A stretch of 64,000 bases of DNA from Polydactylus sextarius (lineage: Eukaryota > Chordata > Actinopteri > Polynemidae). Below the pieces are notes generated by a model. The model saw only the letters and a list, made by a program, of their open reading frames with translations. It had not been told where the DNA came from and ran no database searches. The stretch spans positions 18,332,547 through 18,396,546 of the forward strand of contig CM028908.1 of NCBI GenBank assembly GCA_016801845.1, in the 5' to 3' direction. Position numbers and translations under genes: made by a program. How positions within the stretch are numbered: the first letter of the stretch is position 1; every line of letters begins with the position of its first letter. Below are positions 62,476-64,000 of the stretch, in pieces.

Positions 62476-64000
62476 GGCTTGGATGGAGGGAAGACAGAAG
62501 AAGCCAGTGCGTACAGAGCAGTTGGTGGGGGGTTGCCTGCCCTGCAACAAGGTCATGATCCCTCACTGACTTCTCACTGGCTAATTGTACTTGATGGGGT
62601 CAACCCATAAGCACTGCTGTCTGACATGGAGTTGAAGTCTTTGAGCAGAGACTGGTGCTGCTGCTGCAACATCCAAGTTGCTTGATCCTCCACTCTCTAA
62701 GTGATTACAGTAAGTATGCATTTGGTTCTGGCTGAAATGGTCCAAACATTGCCTTTGAAGTATCAAAGCTCCTTTGTATCTGTTCAATGGATAAAAGCAT
62801 ATTCATCTCAGTCAGAAGATCTGCGATGTACGTGTTGTGATGCTTCAATGACAAATGTACTATTCAGGATTACATGTATCCTTACTTTACTTCCTACCTA
62901 TTTTTCGAGTGTGTACCATATTATTTTCACTTTCACTTTGAAGTCTGTGTGTTTGTGTGGACATGTACAGATAAAACCTCAGTCCATTAACACTCTCAAA
63001 AGATAATTCTTAGTGATGCATATTCACCAAGAATCAAATAATACATTAAGTAGAACCTTTTCAAGCTTAAAGAGCCATTCGTTTTAGGTTTATTGGTTGG
63101 AAAGTAGATATGTGCTTCTGTAATAAATAAAAACAATTTGCTATGCTTTAAATGTCTTCCTTGTCAAACTTATTGTTGCCACAGGGTCATAGGAATACAA
63201 AGATGGAAGATTTGAAATAACAATTTCATTGTGCTCTCAAAAATCTGAACTTGGCACCACTTCAACATAACGATTAATGTTAAAAATGTTTATTTATTTA
63301 GTTAGCTCATTTTACTCTTAGACTTGTCTGAGCTTATCCATTATTTAATTGTCCCTGTTGACCTATCTTATTGCTTTATAAAAACCAAAATATTAGGGAA
63401 AAAAACTAAACTTGAATGTCTGGCAGACTGAGCCAGAATTGCTCTTGTAATTGTGCCCTAACCTCAGAGAACACGTCTTGTTAATGTTTTTGTAAGTGTC
63501 TTTCAGCTCTCCTGAAGCCAGATCATATTTCATGTTTTTATTGAAAAGAGTGCACATTTGAGTTCATAATCGCCTCTGCATTACGCCAGGGGCCTATTCG
63601 TCTTTCGCTTCTCTGATTTATGTTTCACTAATCTCTGCTCGTGGGCTTGTATAGAGTGTGAATGTAGCTAGTGGCTGACCTGGATATCTGAGAGCATTAT
63701 AAAGCACTACAGGGAGTCTCAGGCTTTGAGAAATTGTGAGGATGGGATAGTGCTGTGAGTATACATCTATTGTTAATACATCCTCTGCCCTGAGGGCCAC
63801 CTCTAGCAGCACATTAGACCCTACAGTTATCTATTAGCTCCAACTCTTTGTCAGTGAACAAGCAAACTACAGACTGTTGAAAACATATTGTAGTCATCTA
63901 TATGCGCTGTGGTGCAAGAAATTTGTCCAGTTGAATCATTGAAATGTTGTCATATCCAATAAACCATAAAAGTGACATAAAAGTTTGTTTTTATATTTTT

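Larger units (their letters stand above)
60891..64000. other. Non-genic stretch at the right end
   Basis: No gene or mobile element is recognised apart from two homopolymers. Short reading frames here show no family resemblance. Confidence 0.5.

Noticed and set aside
15731..64000. Exons of suclg2, expected upstream of tafa1 from mammalian gene order
   Set aside because: No reading frame resembles the succinyl-CoA ligase beta subunit. The gene, if linked, is outside the window.
1..64000. CRISPR array, phage or bacterial gene cluster
   Set aside because: There are no regularly spaced repeats with unique spacers and no dense reading frames. The sequence is typical vertebrate non-coding DNA.

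Overview
The window looks like vertebrate nuclear DNA from a ray-finned fish, most likely a spiny-rayed (percomorph) teleost. It is AT-rich and CpG-poor, lacks dense open reading frames, and carries many simple repeats. It also holds fish-type dispersed repeats: degenerate Tc1-like transposons, tRNA-derived SINEs of the Mermaid/DANA kind, another tRNA-derived SINE, and short non-autonomous DNA elements. There are no operons, CRISPR arrays or rRNA genes. Family consensus comparisons are from memory; matches between copies inside the window were read directly.

Only one protein-coding gene is recognised: the 5' end of a tafa1-like (FAM19A1-like) gene on the minus strand. Its first coding exon (12,054-12,190) encodes the start codon, the signal peptide and the start of the mature peptide. 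It is flanked by a good splice acceptor and donor. A non-coding first exon probably ends at 13,662 inside a CpG-dense stretch (13,668-14,100) that I take as the promoter region. The exons for the cysteine-rich TAFA domain are not visible and probably lie beyond position 1, so 1-12,053 would be intron.

Layout: 1-12,053, tafa1 intron with one dispersed repeat (741-922) and simple repeats; 12,054-14,140, tafa1 coding exon, first intron, non-coding exon and promoter; 14,141-35,329, non-genic DNA with simple repeats and no mobile element that I recognise; 35,330-61,000, non-genic DNA rich in transposon remnants, including a Tc1-like element nested in an older repeat, two oppositely oriented deletion derivatives of one Tc1 family, three SINEs, a retroelement tail and several hairpins; 61,000-64,000, nothing recognisable apart from homopolymers.

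I found no convincing new biological system. The points most worth checking are the tafa1 exon and the extra residues before its splice donor, the 28-bp perfect-arm palindrome at 57,177-57,248, the nested insertion at 36,600-37,780, and the contrast between the repeat-poor tract upstream of tafa1 and the repeat-rich right half.
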